A stretch of DNA of 64,000 nt from Aculops lycopersici (lineage: Eukaryota; Arthropoda; Arachnida; Trombidiformes; Eriophyidae): positions 4,644,451 through 4,708,450 of the forward strand of contig WNKI01000001.1 of the NCBI GenBank assembly GCA_015350385.1, in the 5' to 3' direction. A program made the position numbers and the translations under genes. Of this stretch, positions 36,694 through 49,894 are shown piece after piece; position 1 is the first letter of the stretch; each line of letters begins with the position of its first letter. The notes beneath the pieces were generated by a model. The model made no database searches. It had not been told where the DNA came from and worked only from the letters and a program-made list of their open reading frames with translations.

Positions 36694-37694
36694 CGCCACT
36701 AGTTGAATCAACAACATTTACCAAAACACAGTTGACTTTTTAGTGTGACATTGAGGAGCCAGCATGAATCTCAGTTAGAGGATACCACGAAAGCGCGGTG
36801 ACAACGGCCACGACTCCCCAGAGTTATCATTAGTAGCCATCATCATCATCATTTAGTTTGGTTCGATTAGTTTAGTTTGGTTTGGGTGGCAGCGCCAAAG
36901 GCAGTGGCAAATCGACATTTTGATGAGGGAATAAGATAGCATCATGCTAAACGGAAATCCAAGTTGACTTTGAGCTCCTTATATTCCTCGAACTGCCACC
37001 ACTGGTTGATGTATCGATTGACATCAATAAAATGAAAGAGAATATCCGGAGTTTAAGTTAGAGTTGGTATAGTAAAGTTAATAGTAGTGGTGGTGGTAGT
37101 ATTAAAAACAACACAACCAGTGGCTTGCGGTTAGTGAAAAACTCAATATTTATAGAGTCGCGGTTGTAAACTTGCTTTCAATTTTCTAAACTCCAAGTCA
37201 ACTTCCAAACTCAGCGCCATCTATAAGCAAAGGTTATTGCTCAGGCTAAACAAACCAATCCAAGTTTGTTGGCTTGGTTAGCCGGAAGTGAGCATTGCGC
37301 TACTTGAACTCGCGCTCCGCTCTCGAGTCTCTTCGTTCGCTTTAGTCTCTCACTCTCTTGGTTTCCTGGTGTAACAACTCTCTAGTGCTTTCAGTTCCAG
37401 TTGCCGTGGAGTTAGTAGTAGTAGTAGTAGTAGCAGCGTGAAATTTGTCAATAAGAGTGCGTTTGTTGATCACTTGAGATGTAGTTGTAGGTCCAAGCAA
37501 TTCTAATTCTAACTCTAGTTTCAATTCCGATTCCAATTCCAATCCTGGGACTCAAACTCAAGCGAGACTGCCGACGAGTTGACAGATTCACTTCGTATCA
37601 TGTGCGTCGCCTCGTCGTTTAGGAGGCTCTCAATTTGTTCTTGGCTGGCAAAATTCTGTTTACCCATCTACGTGTAGATCATCACGGATTCAAG

Positions 37695-37740
37695 TCGACT
37701 CAACTCAACTCATCTCATCCCATCTCATCTCATCTCATCT
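37695..37740. repeat. (CATCT)n repeat
   Basis: Tandem CATCT pentamers with small variations (CAACT, CATCC). Confidence 0.8.
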
Positions 37741-40700
37741 CGGCTCATGACTCTAGGTCCAGTAGTCCGCTTGTGTAGCAAACTTGAAGTGTAACATTGT
37801 GCATCTAGCGAGTATTTGCTCCCACTTCCCCCAATTCCATCTCTTCGAGCGAAGCGTTAAGTGTTCCGCCTCTCAAAAAGACTAACTCTTGTTCTGGTTC
37901 CCATCTCCCAATACTATACTTGACGAAGAATGTTATTGAGGTAGTGGGAAGTGGCTGGCTCCAAGCAATTAGACTACATGCTACCGGCCATAGTTCACCG
38001 TTCGCCACGAGAGCATGCAAATTGGATCAAACGTTTCCTCCTTTTTAGTGGCTGACCGCATGAGTGAATGACTAACTTGACTTGGTCCAATTTAAATGAA
38101 CGCAACTCGCTTAAGGTTATGAGCATTCATGATGCTCCATGATCATAATTCAGATGATTGATTTAGAGACTTGAGTTGCTTCCAGATGAGCTGGCATCTG
38201 ATCCTGTAGTCCTATACTAATTTTCCACCCTCCCAAGGACATTTGTTATCGTTGTCGCCATGGCCAACTCGGTTTTGTTGCACCACTTCAACTTGCGTCG
38301 CAACTTCTTGACTTGATCCAAGTTTTGTGAACTCGCCGACGACAACAAGCGGCCAGTCGACAAGCATGAAAATCATCGACTCGATTTTTGCTACCAATAC
38401 TCTTCTTGCTACTACTGCTACTACCACCACCATTACTACTGATTGGAACCACTTTGTCAACCCGCAACCAGCTACCACAAGCCAGATCAAAGCCAAGTTA
38501 AAGCAGCGCTCGCCTCAACTTGAAAGGAGGCCAAAATCAATTGGTTCACCATCAATCCGCTCCAGGGTTAACCATCGCCGACTGTGACCAATTTTTTTCC
38601 GCGATACCCAAACCAAATGGCACTCGAAGTGGAGTTGCAACTTGACGACCTGGTCGATGCTGAAACTCACGAGCTTCTCAAGCATGAGAGTGGTTGGCGA
38701 TAAGTTGCTTGTGTGTGCGTTTGTATGTCTTTTCATTTGTCGCCAGGAGTTTAGTTCGATGATTATTATTTTTACGCTCGCGCTCGCTTGCTCACTTTTG
38801 CTCTAGCTCACATTTCCTCTTGGGGGCCAGCGCCTATCGGCTTTACTGAATTTGCTGCCCAATTCTTAATGCTTCATTGATGCTTTAATCAAGCGTTAAT
38901 GGTTGTCACCAGTATAGTAGTTTCCCCCTCCATCCAACTCAAGCTCCAGGATCTGCACACATTAGTACTGGTCTACTCCAGTTCCAGTCTTTGGAGTCCA
39001 AGTGTGTATGCTTGTTTCGGCCATTGAATCATACGGCTGTTAGTTTCACTCCTTGCCACAGAACCTCTCAGTTCCCTAACCTAAAAAGTTGCCGACGTGA
39101 ACTAGAACCCGACTAAACTTGACTAAATAATCGACCGCCAATTTGGTAGATCAGATGGGTTCGGTGAAACATGGCCGCCGGCAACACAAACCCTGAAACT
39201 CCAGCCGGCTAGCTGCCCATCAAAGTCAAAGTCAATTTCAAGCGAAATTGTTGACTTTGGCATCAAACGTCAGCAGCGGCAACTCCAATTGTATCACATA
39301 AACAAAATGGTTTTAATCGACAAATCTTCGATTTGATTCGCTAAGTTGATGTTTGTCTACCGCGACTTTTTCCATTGGCCGCCGACCGCTTCCAATGCTC
39401 TAGATAGAGGCCCAACACTCTCGTTCGAATTCACGACCCTTGAAATTGTTCTTGTTTTCTGGAGGCGGCATTTCGTGAGTTTAAGTAGAAGTGAATAGGC
39501 GACTACTTTGGCAAATGTCCATCAAATCACTGTTGCCAGATGAAATACATTATCGCCCCAAGTGGCAATAAGCAACGCGCGCGAGTTAAATGCTTGTGCC
39601 GCGCGCGACTTGAGATCTTCTCGAGCCAGCGATGCGCCACTAAGGACTTGCTCGTCACTTTGTCATCACTCTTGAAAGCGTTCAGGTCTAATGATATCTA
39701 GTTTACAAGACTTGAGCTTAAAATGATGATCTACATTTGGTCATAAAAATTGGCTTAGTTCCTCCATCCTCTCTCACTCTGCTCGACTTGTAATAAGACT
39801 TCTCGCGGATTCTCAAGTTGCCGCCTCGAGCCATGGCCTGGTATTCGATGAGCCCGTTCCTTTGATTTCTAGCGCATCAAGGTGGCGGTAACGACTTTGC
39901 CATAGACTTGACTCGCAACTGGACAGTTTAACGATTAAAATAAGATAGTTAACTACCCGCAGCAAATTGAATCTTCTCAAAATCGAGATGCTGATCATCG
40001 ATCACACGCTTGCTCTCCATGCAATGGGCAGATAATTTGGCTGGAGGTATATTCGATGCCGCCATTCGTTTATCGTCTTCCTCGTGCTAGTCGCAATCCT
40101 CAATATCATCGTGGGCTTGCTGTTCACCTGGAGCTCCTGTGGAATGACTTCAGATAGGAACTCGTTCTCCTATATGCCATCTGGTGGCCACCTCGAGAGT
40201 CGCCGAATTTTGTTTGATACAGCTTGACCCGTTCAAGAGGTTTGGGTGTGTATATGTATAATCTTGGACTAGCGGTAAAGGTACATCAATCCTTGGGGGA
40301 GCGTGAAAGTACATCCCTTCCATCTGGATTCAAGTGATCACAAGTTGATACGGTAGCCGAGCTGACTTCCGACTTATAACTGATGTCGCTCGGCTAATTT
40401 GCATATATTCACTCTTCAACACTAATACTGCCACTAATAACAACAACAATGAGCAACTCTGCTCTGAATACAGTTGAAATTGGCAATAAGTTTCCAGTTG
40501 CTCCAAGTTTCTTTGTTAATAATATTAGAATTCATTATGCTCCATCCATTCGCTCTAAATAACATTCACTTCCAATCCATTCAATCGAGTTAATCCAATT
40601 TTCCACTCCGAACAGTCGAGTTCAAGTTGAAACTTTTGTTTCCGCCTGGTGAGTTATTGTGAGTTCAGATGAGCAGATGCTACTGCAATTGGAATTACTG

Positions 40701-43405
40701 AGTTGGAAAATGGTGGTGCTTCTGAATTGGAGTTAACGTTACGGTAGCAACCAGCAGGCATCCAAATTGGCGAAAGAGTCAAACCCAAACAGTCGATCAC
40801 CAATGGTGGTGGTTGATACTTTTATCTAGTGGATGTGTGTGATAGATGAAAATACTTTTCATCATTATCCTCCTCGCTTGTAGTGATTGTCACCGCTGGC
40901 TCTAGCCCACCGCTGAAATGGATACCTTCTCTCAAACTGTCACCAATTTGGTGAACCTCAAAGGGAGATGGTATGTGGTCGTGGCAAGAGGTTACTTCAT
41001 TTTAGTATCTTCTACCTTGAAGTGTCTGTGGTTTTCTAATCTTTACTTATTCGCTCCGTATCTCCTCAAGTGTATTCTAACGATCGAGTTGAAGGAATTT
41101 CCTAGGGCAACCACCAGCAACTATCATCACTCGCTGCTGGAAAGTGTGAAAAGCTGGCAACCAGTAGTATGGCTTCTGTTGCTTCTGATGCAGCACTAAA
41201 TTAGTGTAGGTAAACACATTTTTTGAAACCAATTCACACCTAAACTACTACCACTACTACTTCTTGAGGCCGCTAGTTGGATACAATTGACTCGATGAAC
41301 ACAATCGGATTCCTGGATAATTCTTTTCTTCTTCCCCTTTCACAGTGTCGTCCATTGAATGGACCAGACATTCAAGCGCCAGTGGTTGTGTTATTATTTT
41401 CAGAGGTCAGCGCGCGCGCGGGTCTATTAGTGCGTGCGGCATTTTGGCTTGCAAGTTGCAAGCACGAAGTGATTGTTACAAAAGTTCGCTCGCCTATGGG
41501 ATTTTAACACAGGATCAAATTTGGACCCCACTTTTTGGTGAGTGAATTTTTTAAAAGTTCGCTCGCCTTCTGTGAGCTTGCTTAACGCACTTGACAAAAA
41601 AAAATCTCAGTTCGCGGCGGATAGTTCAAAAAGCACTTGAAACCTGCTTATCGAAATGGTGAATCGAGCGAAATACTTTCTCTGCAATTTACCTATTAAA
41701 GCATTTCTCATTGAAAGGTACTCTTTAAACTTATTTGCAGCTAGAATCACAGTAGACTTTCTGTCGCCTTTCTAAAAGAAGCACTAGCATATATAGGATC
41801 TGAACAAAAATCATTCGGATATACTTTCAATAGGTCAACTCTTACTTGGACTGAACAAGAACAACAACAACAGGAAGGATGCGAATTTGGCAGCTCGGTA
41901 AACTTCCTATGTTTACCAACCCTGTCACAGGATCCACTTGAAATCTGGCACAGTAGCCATGAGCAAGCTCGAGTGGTTGAGTTTGCAACTAGTTTTAGAA
42001 TCGCTATCAAATTCAAAAGTTAGAGAAGATACAAAAAGTCATGTGTCTGCACTCTTTCATATGCAAATTGTTATTATCATTGCGACTTTAGAATGGCCCT
42101 CTAAACTTGCTGCTGATTAAATTGACCGCCACCACCACTACCAATCCGATACAGAATTAGTAACAGTAGCAGCTGACTCAGTAAACCAAAGCAAATTAGA
42201 GGGCCAAAGATGGCGACCAACCAACCAGCCAACCAGGATTCAACTCTTCAAAGTGACCATACATCACCATCGAATAATAGTCAGCTTTAAATGCGATGAG
42301 AGCGACTAAATGATACCCTATATGTAGGTGGTTAAAGGATCCCCAAACATTGAGTAGTATGGTGATGTTATGGTTGGTCACTCGGGTTTCGCTGCTGGTC
42401 GAAGTTTTGAAGCTGCTCAAAAATCATCATCCCCACAGTCGACGAGTGCGAGCAAACTGAATCGAGAAGTAGATCAAATTGGTTGTCGTTGCCACTGGTA
42501 CCACGAGCATAGTTTACACTAAAAAGAGAAACTTGATGACAACTGGACTGACAGATAGATGGACATGCCAACTGCCGCTTACGCTGGACTACTACTATTT
42601 AGTTGAGCCCGCAAAGCAAACCAAGTGAAGTAGCGAGAGGGAGAAGGAGAGTGGGAGCCGCCAATCTGATTCACTGGTGAGAGTAAAGCATTTTCCGTGC
42701 TTTACTGGTCAGTTGGCTACATTCAGATCCGACAGTAGTGGCTACATGTCAACTCGTGGTGATCGCGATAGACTAACTGTCGCCAATTTTCGCTCCACAT
42801 GAATCGATATAGCAGAAAGTCCATTGTCTGCCACATTGTACACAATTGCTGCTGCTGCTGCTGCTATGGCGTCGGCGCCAACTTAACCATACGGATTCCC
42901 CAAACTAAACTAGACTAGATGACAACGATCCACCATGCCACTATGTGTCACCTTCATATGTATTCCATGGTAATAACAAAGCTCAACATCAACTTTCAGC
43001 GCAAATATTTGACTCGACTGACTGACTGACTTGAATGGACTCACTAGAGATTCGCGCGCTTTATTGGTAGCGGATCGGCAATAATAACGGTCGGCTCTCT
43101 TGAGAAGCTTGCGATGCAGAAACTATGGCCACTCATCAATAGGATAGTTTAGTTAAGGTTGGGAGTACCAATTCTAGAACTTTGTCACCGATCACATGCA
43201 TAGAAACTTAGCAATCGAACAAACTCAACTCTACAATCATCATACTTCCAATTCTGAATGCCCCACTCACCAACAATAGATTGGCTGCCGACTACTGTGG
43301 GCTAAAATTAGTCCAATATGCAACAAATGGCCAATCCAGCTGGTGGTGGGGTAGACTTTTGGTCGCCAAAGTCGCGCTGCAGGTTGCTAACAATCAATAA
43401 GTATA

Positions 43406-43456
43406 CCCTTCTGCCTTGAGACTAATATATTAGTATATTAGTCTCGAGCAGAAGGG
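43406..43456. repeat. imperfect inverted repeat (hairpin)
   Basis: Arms of about 22-23 bp beginning CCCTTCTGC and ending GCAGAAGGG meet across a four-base TTAG loop. They differ by one extra base and a mismatch. It could fold as a cruciform or RNA hairpin. No flanking direct repeat was verified. Confidence 0.8.
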
Positions 43457-44761
43457 ATCTATGATAAAGACTCTCATTGGCTTGCTTGCAGGAAACTGGG
43501 GCCACGCGTAACCAAATATCCTTGCAAAGGAGAGAGGAATATGATCGTTAAGCAAGGGATTTATTACTGTGGAATCATATTGTCCCCATGATTACTGCAA
43601 ATTCTAAAGGTTAGAGGAAGGAAGAATTTATACCCGAGTCAGAGTCACAAACCAAATATTTATTCATATAATTTTAGGAAATTACGTGCGCAACGGACGC
43701 ATTAATGAAGCGGCTCGAGGTTGTCACATTTAGTATCTTTCGGCCGAAGATGATAATCATGACATCACACAAAGTCAAACGAAATAACCGCAAAGATTTT
43801 CAAGTCCCTAGACTCGAGTCTCGAGGCATGACTAAGTTACGACACTGAAGAGTAGACTAACTGGCGTCAATAAGATTGACTGTCCAAAAGCACTTCGATA
43901 TTCGAATCTCAAATGCGAAATAAGCGCACTCACTGATCCGTGGCTTTGACTCCAAGTTATGTCATCACCCTGGACCCAAGCAAGAAGAGAGGGATGGGAA
44001 TCCAATCGTTTGATCAAATGGCGTCGCAAAGAGCAAAGCTAAATGCAGTGGCCTCGAAGAGTAACTATTAACTTCATTTCTTACTTACCAGAGACGAATC
44101 GGCGCGCGCCAGCCACTTAAGTTCTAGATGCTAGAGAGGGCCTGGTGTCCACAAACTTGATCTGGTTTGGATTAGATAATAGATCGAGCATAGCAGGCAA
44201 ATGATCGGTTGATCGTACATTTTATTTGGCGACAAGATGACTGGCGCAAATTTACGACTTTTCACTCATAGTTACTTGCTAGCGAAAGAGACACTAAAAG
44301 TCAGAGTTTGTTGCTCACTTATGACCGAACTGTGAGCAACCAAGTTCTCTTTAAATGCTAAACGCAGGACACTTTGCAAGAGATGAACGAAGCAGAATCT
44401 TACATGCTGGCCACCGAAAATACCACTGATTTGATGTGATGAACCACTGTTCAGTTTCATAAGAGAGGAGGAGGACTTGCCCACTTTTTATATAGCCACC
44501 ATCAAGTCTACCGAGTAACCATCCGGACTTAAATCAAGCCGCAAAGTCAAAGTGTGTAGAGGCGGAGAAAAAGATGCCTTACGTCAATATAATATCAACA
44601 GCTTGCATGGAAAAATGTTTACAACTAGCTGGTGGCGACCACGACAACGACGACTAGATAAGCCAATGGCAAGTCGACTTGCTAGGTTCACCGTACTAGA
44701 CGGGAATGACTTCTCACTTAGTCATTGACTATCATCAAGTTAGGCATCGACTCACATGAAA

Positions 44762-44815
44762 ACCGACCAACTGGCCGACTAGTTGTGCTCTCAACTAGTC
44801 GGCCAGTTGGTCGGT
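44762..44815. repeat. perfect 24-bp inverted repeat (hairpin)
   Basis: Arms 44762-44785 and 44792-44815 are exact reverse complements of 24 bp, separated by six bases (TGCTCT). The arms begin ACCGACCAACTGG and end CCAGTTGGTCGGT. The stem is too short for a typical microRNA precursor. It could be a foldback element, a cruciform or a transcribed hairpin. Confidence 0.9.
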
Positions 44816-47800
44816 CGACTAAGTACGGCTCGACGGGGATTCAGATTGGATCAGACATGAAAGGTGTGGTTGACGCTCCCCCTGGAGGATAATAAAACTG
44901 GACGGCTCAGTTTCAATCGAGGACGTATTCAATCAAATGAAACAATCATCACTAGTGACTCGCTGAAAGAGAGACTGGTAGAAAAAGAAACATCATCTGA
45001 GCTAGCTACAGATATCAACAGGTAGAATCGGTGGCATCATCGTTCCTCTGTTACCTCTTATTGTGGTATCAATCCACCAACACATCTGGAGAGTTGTCGC
45101 TTCCTGATCAAGAAACACCAGATGAAAGGTAATTTGTGGGTAAAGTTTTCAGTGGCAATATAAGACTGAATGGCACATGGTTAGTTTTAGTGCTAGCCAA
45201 TAAACAACAGGTAACTTAACTTTGGTTGATGGGACATGCAAGGCAACCACAATAAGCGGAGTTGTTCCAAGAGTGGGGAGGAGATCTAATTGAATTATCT
45301 AGAGAGTAAGCACGAGACTTGATCATTACCTAACCATTGCCTCAAGTATCGTGAGGGTAATAATCGTAAGGCAAAAACGGAGCTGTGAACAACAACAAGA
45401 AGAACAGCAACAAGTTTATTTAGGAATTTACTTGACTGACGGCATTTCATTTCATAGATTCACACCGATAACGATAGTGATAATGATGACGGTGAGTATC
45501 AAGCTAGATAACTTGAGCCACGCGCGTTCGATTTTTTTCTGGTGGAATATATAGTTTTACTATTTCAATTCGGACAACTTGGTTGCTTATCTCTTACTTG
45601 ATAACTAGCTAAAAGGAGATAAAGCAAGGTACTAGCTTTAAACTATCTACACAACTCAAGTAACTAGCATGATGATCCCTAACTCCTCTTACCTGACTGA
45701 TTTCAACATTCAAAAGTATCGCCGGGCTAGATGTGTTCTCGTCATCTCCAACTCCAGCGGTAACCATAAAATGATTAACCAAACTACGAAATTAAAGTAA
45801 GTGGAGTTGCTAAGAAGAAGCAGAAGATCTCCCGATGGGCAGGTGTAAAGAAACTGCCAATTGCACGGCAACTACTTGAAAAAAATTTTGAGTGGGCCGA
45901 AGTGGAGGTGGAAGAAGTTGGATCATTTGAGATGACACTAAACCAACTGATGGTTTGTTTACGATGGTGTAGTGGTACTATGGTTGTGATCTGCTCGTTG
46001 GTACTAGTGATTCAGGTGAAGAGAAGCGGGAGAGAGAAATAGACAAACTGGCGGCGCTTTGAGTGTCATCAAAGTGGCAGATTGAGATGGATAAAAGCAC
46101 TGATTATCAAGACGACGACAACGACTCTTAGATCTCCGACTGAGAGAAGGTACAGCAGCAGGTTAACACCATAAGAGACCATCTTAGTTATCTCATCTTA
46201 ACTCTGATCATCACACCAAGATGACGAGCAACAACAAGAGCAGCAGCAAGTTGTCGCTTAGTTTGCACCTCGCACACAGGTCACACGACAGGTGAGTTTC
46301 TCTACTCCTCTCTCTCTCCCGCTCGCTCGCTTACCAGTTCATCGTCGTATACTGAGCCTGAGGAATATACAGTCGAGTTGTTCGAATGATGAGGGTGCAT
46401 GTTTATGATACTGAAGCTAGAGGTGGATCAAAAGTCATCCTCAAGTCATCAGTGATACTAGGAATGAGCGCCAGTCGAAGTTGGGTTGCCGCCGACCTTT
46501 AGTCGGTGTCAGTCTGTTAGATGGATCTCGACTTGAGATTGAGTCGCCTGGGCAAAAGAGGGGGAGGGCGACGAGTTTCGCATGTCCGCGATAATGGTCA
46601 GCATATGTGTATAAGCTTCACCAGCTAACACAGGGAATAGAGAGCACTTTTGTTTTAAACTGGCGATCTCGTGGTCGCCGCTACTTTGATCTGTATTAAT
46701 CGATTAAACGACTGAAAACGATTTGATGCAAAATCAAATCTAATTCAATTTGAGCGAATCAAGTTGATGCACTAAAGATTCACACGCGTATACTTGAAAC
46801 TTAAGTTTGAAAGGCGACAAATGGGCTAAGTCAATTGGCCATACTATTGATCGATTGTTGGTGTCCGGCTAGCGCTCCCCAATGATTGCTCTCTGTCGCG
46901 CTCGCCCATCCGGCGGCTCGTTTCTTTTGAGACTCGGGCCGCCACTGATGTCGCTAATTATATTCTATTATTAGCTTACAACTAGCTGATCGGTTGGTCC
47001 AGTGGTGATAGTGGTGTTGGTGGTGGCAGTCAGGTAAGTGGAAGGAAATGGGCGAGTCAGTCTAGTAAAGTCAAGTACCATCTCGTCTGGCCTAATGTCG
47101 CCTGGGCTCAGCAATCTAATAGACTCACACAGGTGGAGTGGCTATGCACGTTTATATCAGCCAATCCAATCTCTTATATGGTAAAGAGAAGAGAAGAGAA
47201 GAGACTTCAGGGTGAGACCCAATCGACGTCAACTTGGGGTCGCCTATTGCCATCATCTCTTTGCTAGCGCGTGAGATCGCCGACAAATGGGTGCAGTTTG
47301 ATGGAGTGTACGCTATAAGTTGCTGGGACCAATGGGATCTCATCAAGAAGAACAACTGTTTTAGTATCTTCTCCTCCTTCTCTTTCTCTCTCAGCATCAG
47401 CGTCAACTTCAACCACTGGCTTCTATTTATGATGCTACCAGATACAATGACCACTTCTCCTGTCGCCACCAATCTGCTGTCACACCCACGCGCTAGCGCG
47501 CAACTAAAGATGATGAATCGGAACCGCGAACGGAACCGGACCAAGCGGAAGCGAGTTGGTTGGGTTAGTGCACTGGATAGAGAAGTTAGTTTGATGGTCA
47601 TGATAATCGAATTGATGGGAAAGCTCATGTTGTCACCAGATGAGATATTCAAAGTGTAAGTGTTGAGTTTAGGATCCTCGTTGTTGCTGGCTGTTGTTTG
47701 TCGGAAACGCCACTCGGTGGTCGCGCCAAGTTAATGCAATTTGATCTGCCTCATTCGCTTCACAGCCAGCCAGCTAGCTAGCGAGCTGCAACTCGATGCA

Positions 47801-48624
47801 AAATTTATTTGGGAGAAGAGACTAGGAAGTAATGATGAGCTTAGGGTTGTTTAAAATCAAATCGTATCCAATCACGAGAGTGATGATTTTGGTCCATGGT
47901 AGTGGGCGCCGGTTTGTTGATTTGAAAGACTTTAAAGTCACTCTTTGCCGGTTACCAATGCGAGTGGCGATGATCCTAGAGTGAGTCGGTGGCTGCGCTT
48001 GCCGATTGACCGACGGTCCACTGAGAGACCACGACGATGAGCGTAAAGTCGATGACAACCGAGCTGCTTATAGCTATAAACATGAGACACGGCGGCCAGT
48101 CTGTCGCAGTCGGTCGGCTTCCCCTTTGAAAAACTCAATCATTGGCGAGTCCATGAGCATCGCGTCCGTGTTCACCGGCCAACAAGTCGCTATGGTATTT
48201 TCATTGCCGTCGCCGCCAGAGGCGGCATATGTGGTGGCGGTGGTTCTATTGCTGTGTTAATTATGATTATGGTGATTACCTCGGCGACGTAATCATCGTT
48301 TGCCTTGATCTTGTGGTTAGAAGTGAGTTCTGTATTGGAACCTGGAGATTTGATTGCTTCACGTTGATTGCTCTTCTACAAGGAGCAGCAACGGCCACTT
48401 TGATTTGGTGGACGTCTGACATGAGTTTCGGTTGCAAGAATTTGTGGCATCTGTGGCTCCATCTACATCAGCTGTGAGCGAACAGTTTTTGTTTTGATTT
48501 GGCACGTGCATGCGACACAAACTCTGACATTCGGATAATTTCTTATCTTTTAATTAATTAATATTATATTTTTCATAATTCTCATAAGTTAACCAAAACT
48601 TTTGAAATCTTATCGTTGGCCAGT

Positions 48625-49413
48625 ATGTCGCTCACCAAGAAGGACACAGCAAAATCTGTCAAGACACTGCTAGTTTTGTTGCAATCTTGTCGCGATCAAC
48701 AGGTCACCATTACTTTGAGAAACGACACCATAGTTCAGGGCACAATTGTTGGTGTTGATGGAAACATGAACATTGAACTCAAAGACGCCATTGTCAGGCC
48801 AGATCCGTTTTATATTACTAAATGTCCAAACTTGGACTCAGCCCTAAGACTAGACACCGGCGCCACCGTTGCTGCGAGTAAAAATGGCGACGGTGTCGGA
48901 GCCAGTAGGTGCATGACGCATAGCTCAAACAAAAAGGATGCCCACAGGGAGATGGATACTGTCCAGCGGCAGCATCAACAACAGCAGGTTGAAGAAACTG
49001 ACACTTGCTTGAAGACCCCAGGCGGGGATTTTATTGACAATAATGGTGATGATGTGGAGCTGACTAGTACTGCTAATACTACCACTACTACCCCAAACAC
49101 CGGTGAGGATACCTACACTACCATTCGTGCTGGTGGTAGTGGTAGTGATGACGATCTCGACGACGATGTAAATAGTAACTGCGAGGAAGAGAGTGACGAC
49201 ACCAGCAGCGAGGAACAGAATGTTAACGATGGCAACGACGCTGGTGCGGGGCAAACAACAAGTGGCGATTATTTTATTGTTAAAGGTCCGCGTATCAGGC
49301 ACATAGATCTACCTACTGATTGCGATCTGGTAGCGAGCGCCAAGTGCGAGATTGAAAGGATTCGTGGTAGACATAAACAGTGGTCCAAGAGCGACATTGT
49401 TCATCATGATTGA
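48625..49413 (+). CDS. LSM10: LSM10, U7 snRNP Sm-like protein with a large internal insert
   Basis: A nuclear ring subunit of the U7 snRNP, which processes the 3' ends of replication-dependent histone mRNAs. It is 262 residues from the ATG at 48625. The Sm1 motif is at the N terminus (QQVTITLRNDT...GTIVGVDGNMNIEL). The Sm2 motif lies near residue 213 (DYFIVKGPRIRHIDLPTD), closest to LSM10 (human VTGRNVRYVHIPDD). Between them lie about 155 residues rich in Asp, Asn, Thr, Ser and Gln, whereas human LSM10 is 123 residues in total with no such insert. The insert falls in the loop between strands, as in the partner LSM11. It stays in frame without stops. A weak GT at about 48909 could allow partial intron removal, which I cannot exclude. 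No poly(A) hexamer separates it from the bZIP gene downstream. Confidence 0.85.
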   Translation: MSLTKKDTAKSVKTLLVLLQSCRDQQVTITLRNDTIVQGTIVGVDGNMNIELKDAIVRPDPFYITKCPNLDSALRLDTGATVAASKNGDGVGASRCMTHSSNKKDAHREMDTVQRQHQQQQVEETDTCLKTPGGDFIDNNGDDVELTSTANTTTTTPNTGEDTYTTIRAGGSGSDDDLDDDVNSNCEEESDDTSSEEQNVNDGNDAGAGQTTSGDYFIVKGPRIRHIDLPTDCDLVASAKCEIERIRGRHKQWSKSDIVHHD

Positions 49414-49574
49414 TTGTCTGCTTGTTCGTAGAACTCGACGAATGCCAATCTGGTCTTGGTATATAGTGCGGGTGCGAGCTAGCAACTTGCAATCATTCGA
49501 CACTTGCACCCGATTGAGTTGGGTACATACGACCATATCAAGATAGATCTTAGAAGTTGGCTGAGAAGCTGAAT

Positions 49575-49863
49575 ATGAATAGCCAGAGGCCAAATAGTTT
49601 AGACTTGAAGGAATTTCGCGCTTGGGACGGCAACGATCTTGGCCAAATAGCACTATCTCCGTACGGTGGACGATCTCTATTAACACTCTCACCTGAGCAA
49701 ATTAAGATATTTCAGGACACCATCGAATGCTTGACATCTCCCCAAAACCTTCCAAGTAACTATCTATCTTACGGTTACACTCAACCATACCAACCGCATC
49801 AACCATTGAACACACCCCAAATTAGCACGCAACAATTCTGGACTCAAGGACCACCTCAGCTTC

Positions 49864-49894
<31 letters not shown>

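Larger units (their letters stand above)
24029..48624. other. 24.6-kb gene desert rich in simple repeats
   Basis: I found no frame with a recognisable domain, signal peptide plus splice context, or sustained coding bias. The interval has many microsatellites, repeated short words such as CAAGTTG/CAACTTG and AGTGGC, two strong inverted repeats (43406-43456 and 44762-44815), and many isolated GTAAG and polypyrimidine-AG sites. It may hold enhancers, non-coding RNAs, or the introns of a gene whose small exons I cannot see. Confidence 0.5.

Noticed and set aside
47152..47659. Overlapping 141- and 166-codon frames on both strands
   Set aside because: Mirror-image open frames with no domain on either strand. 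Treated as chance.
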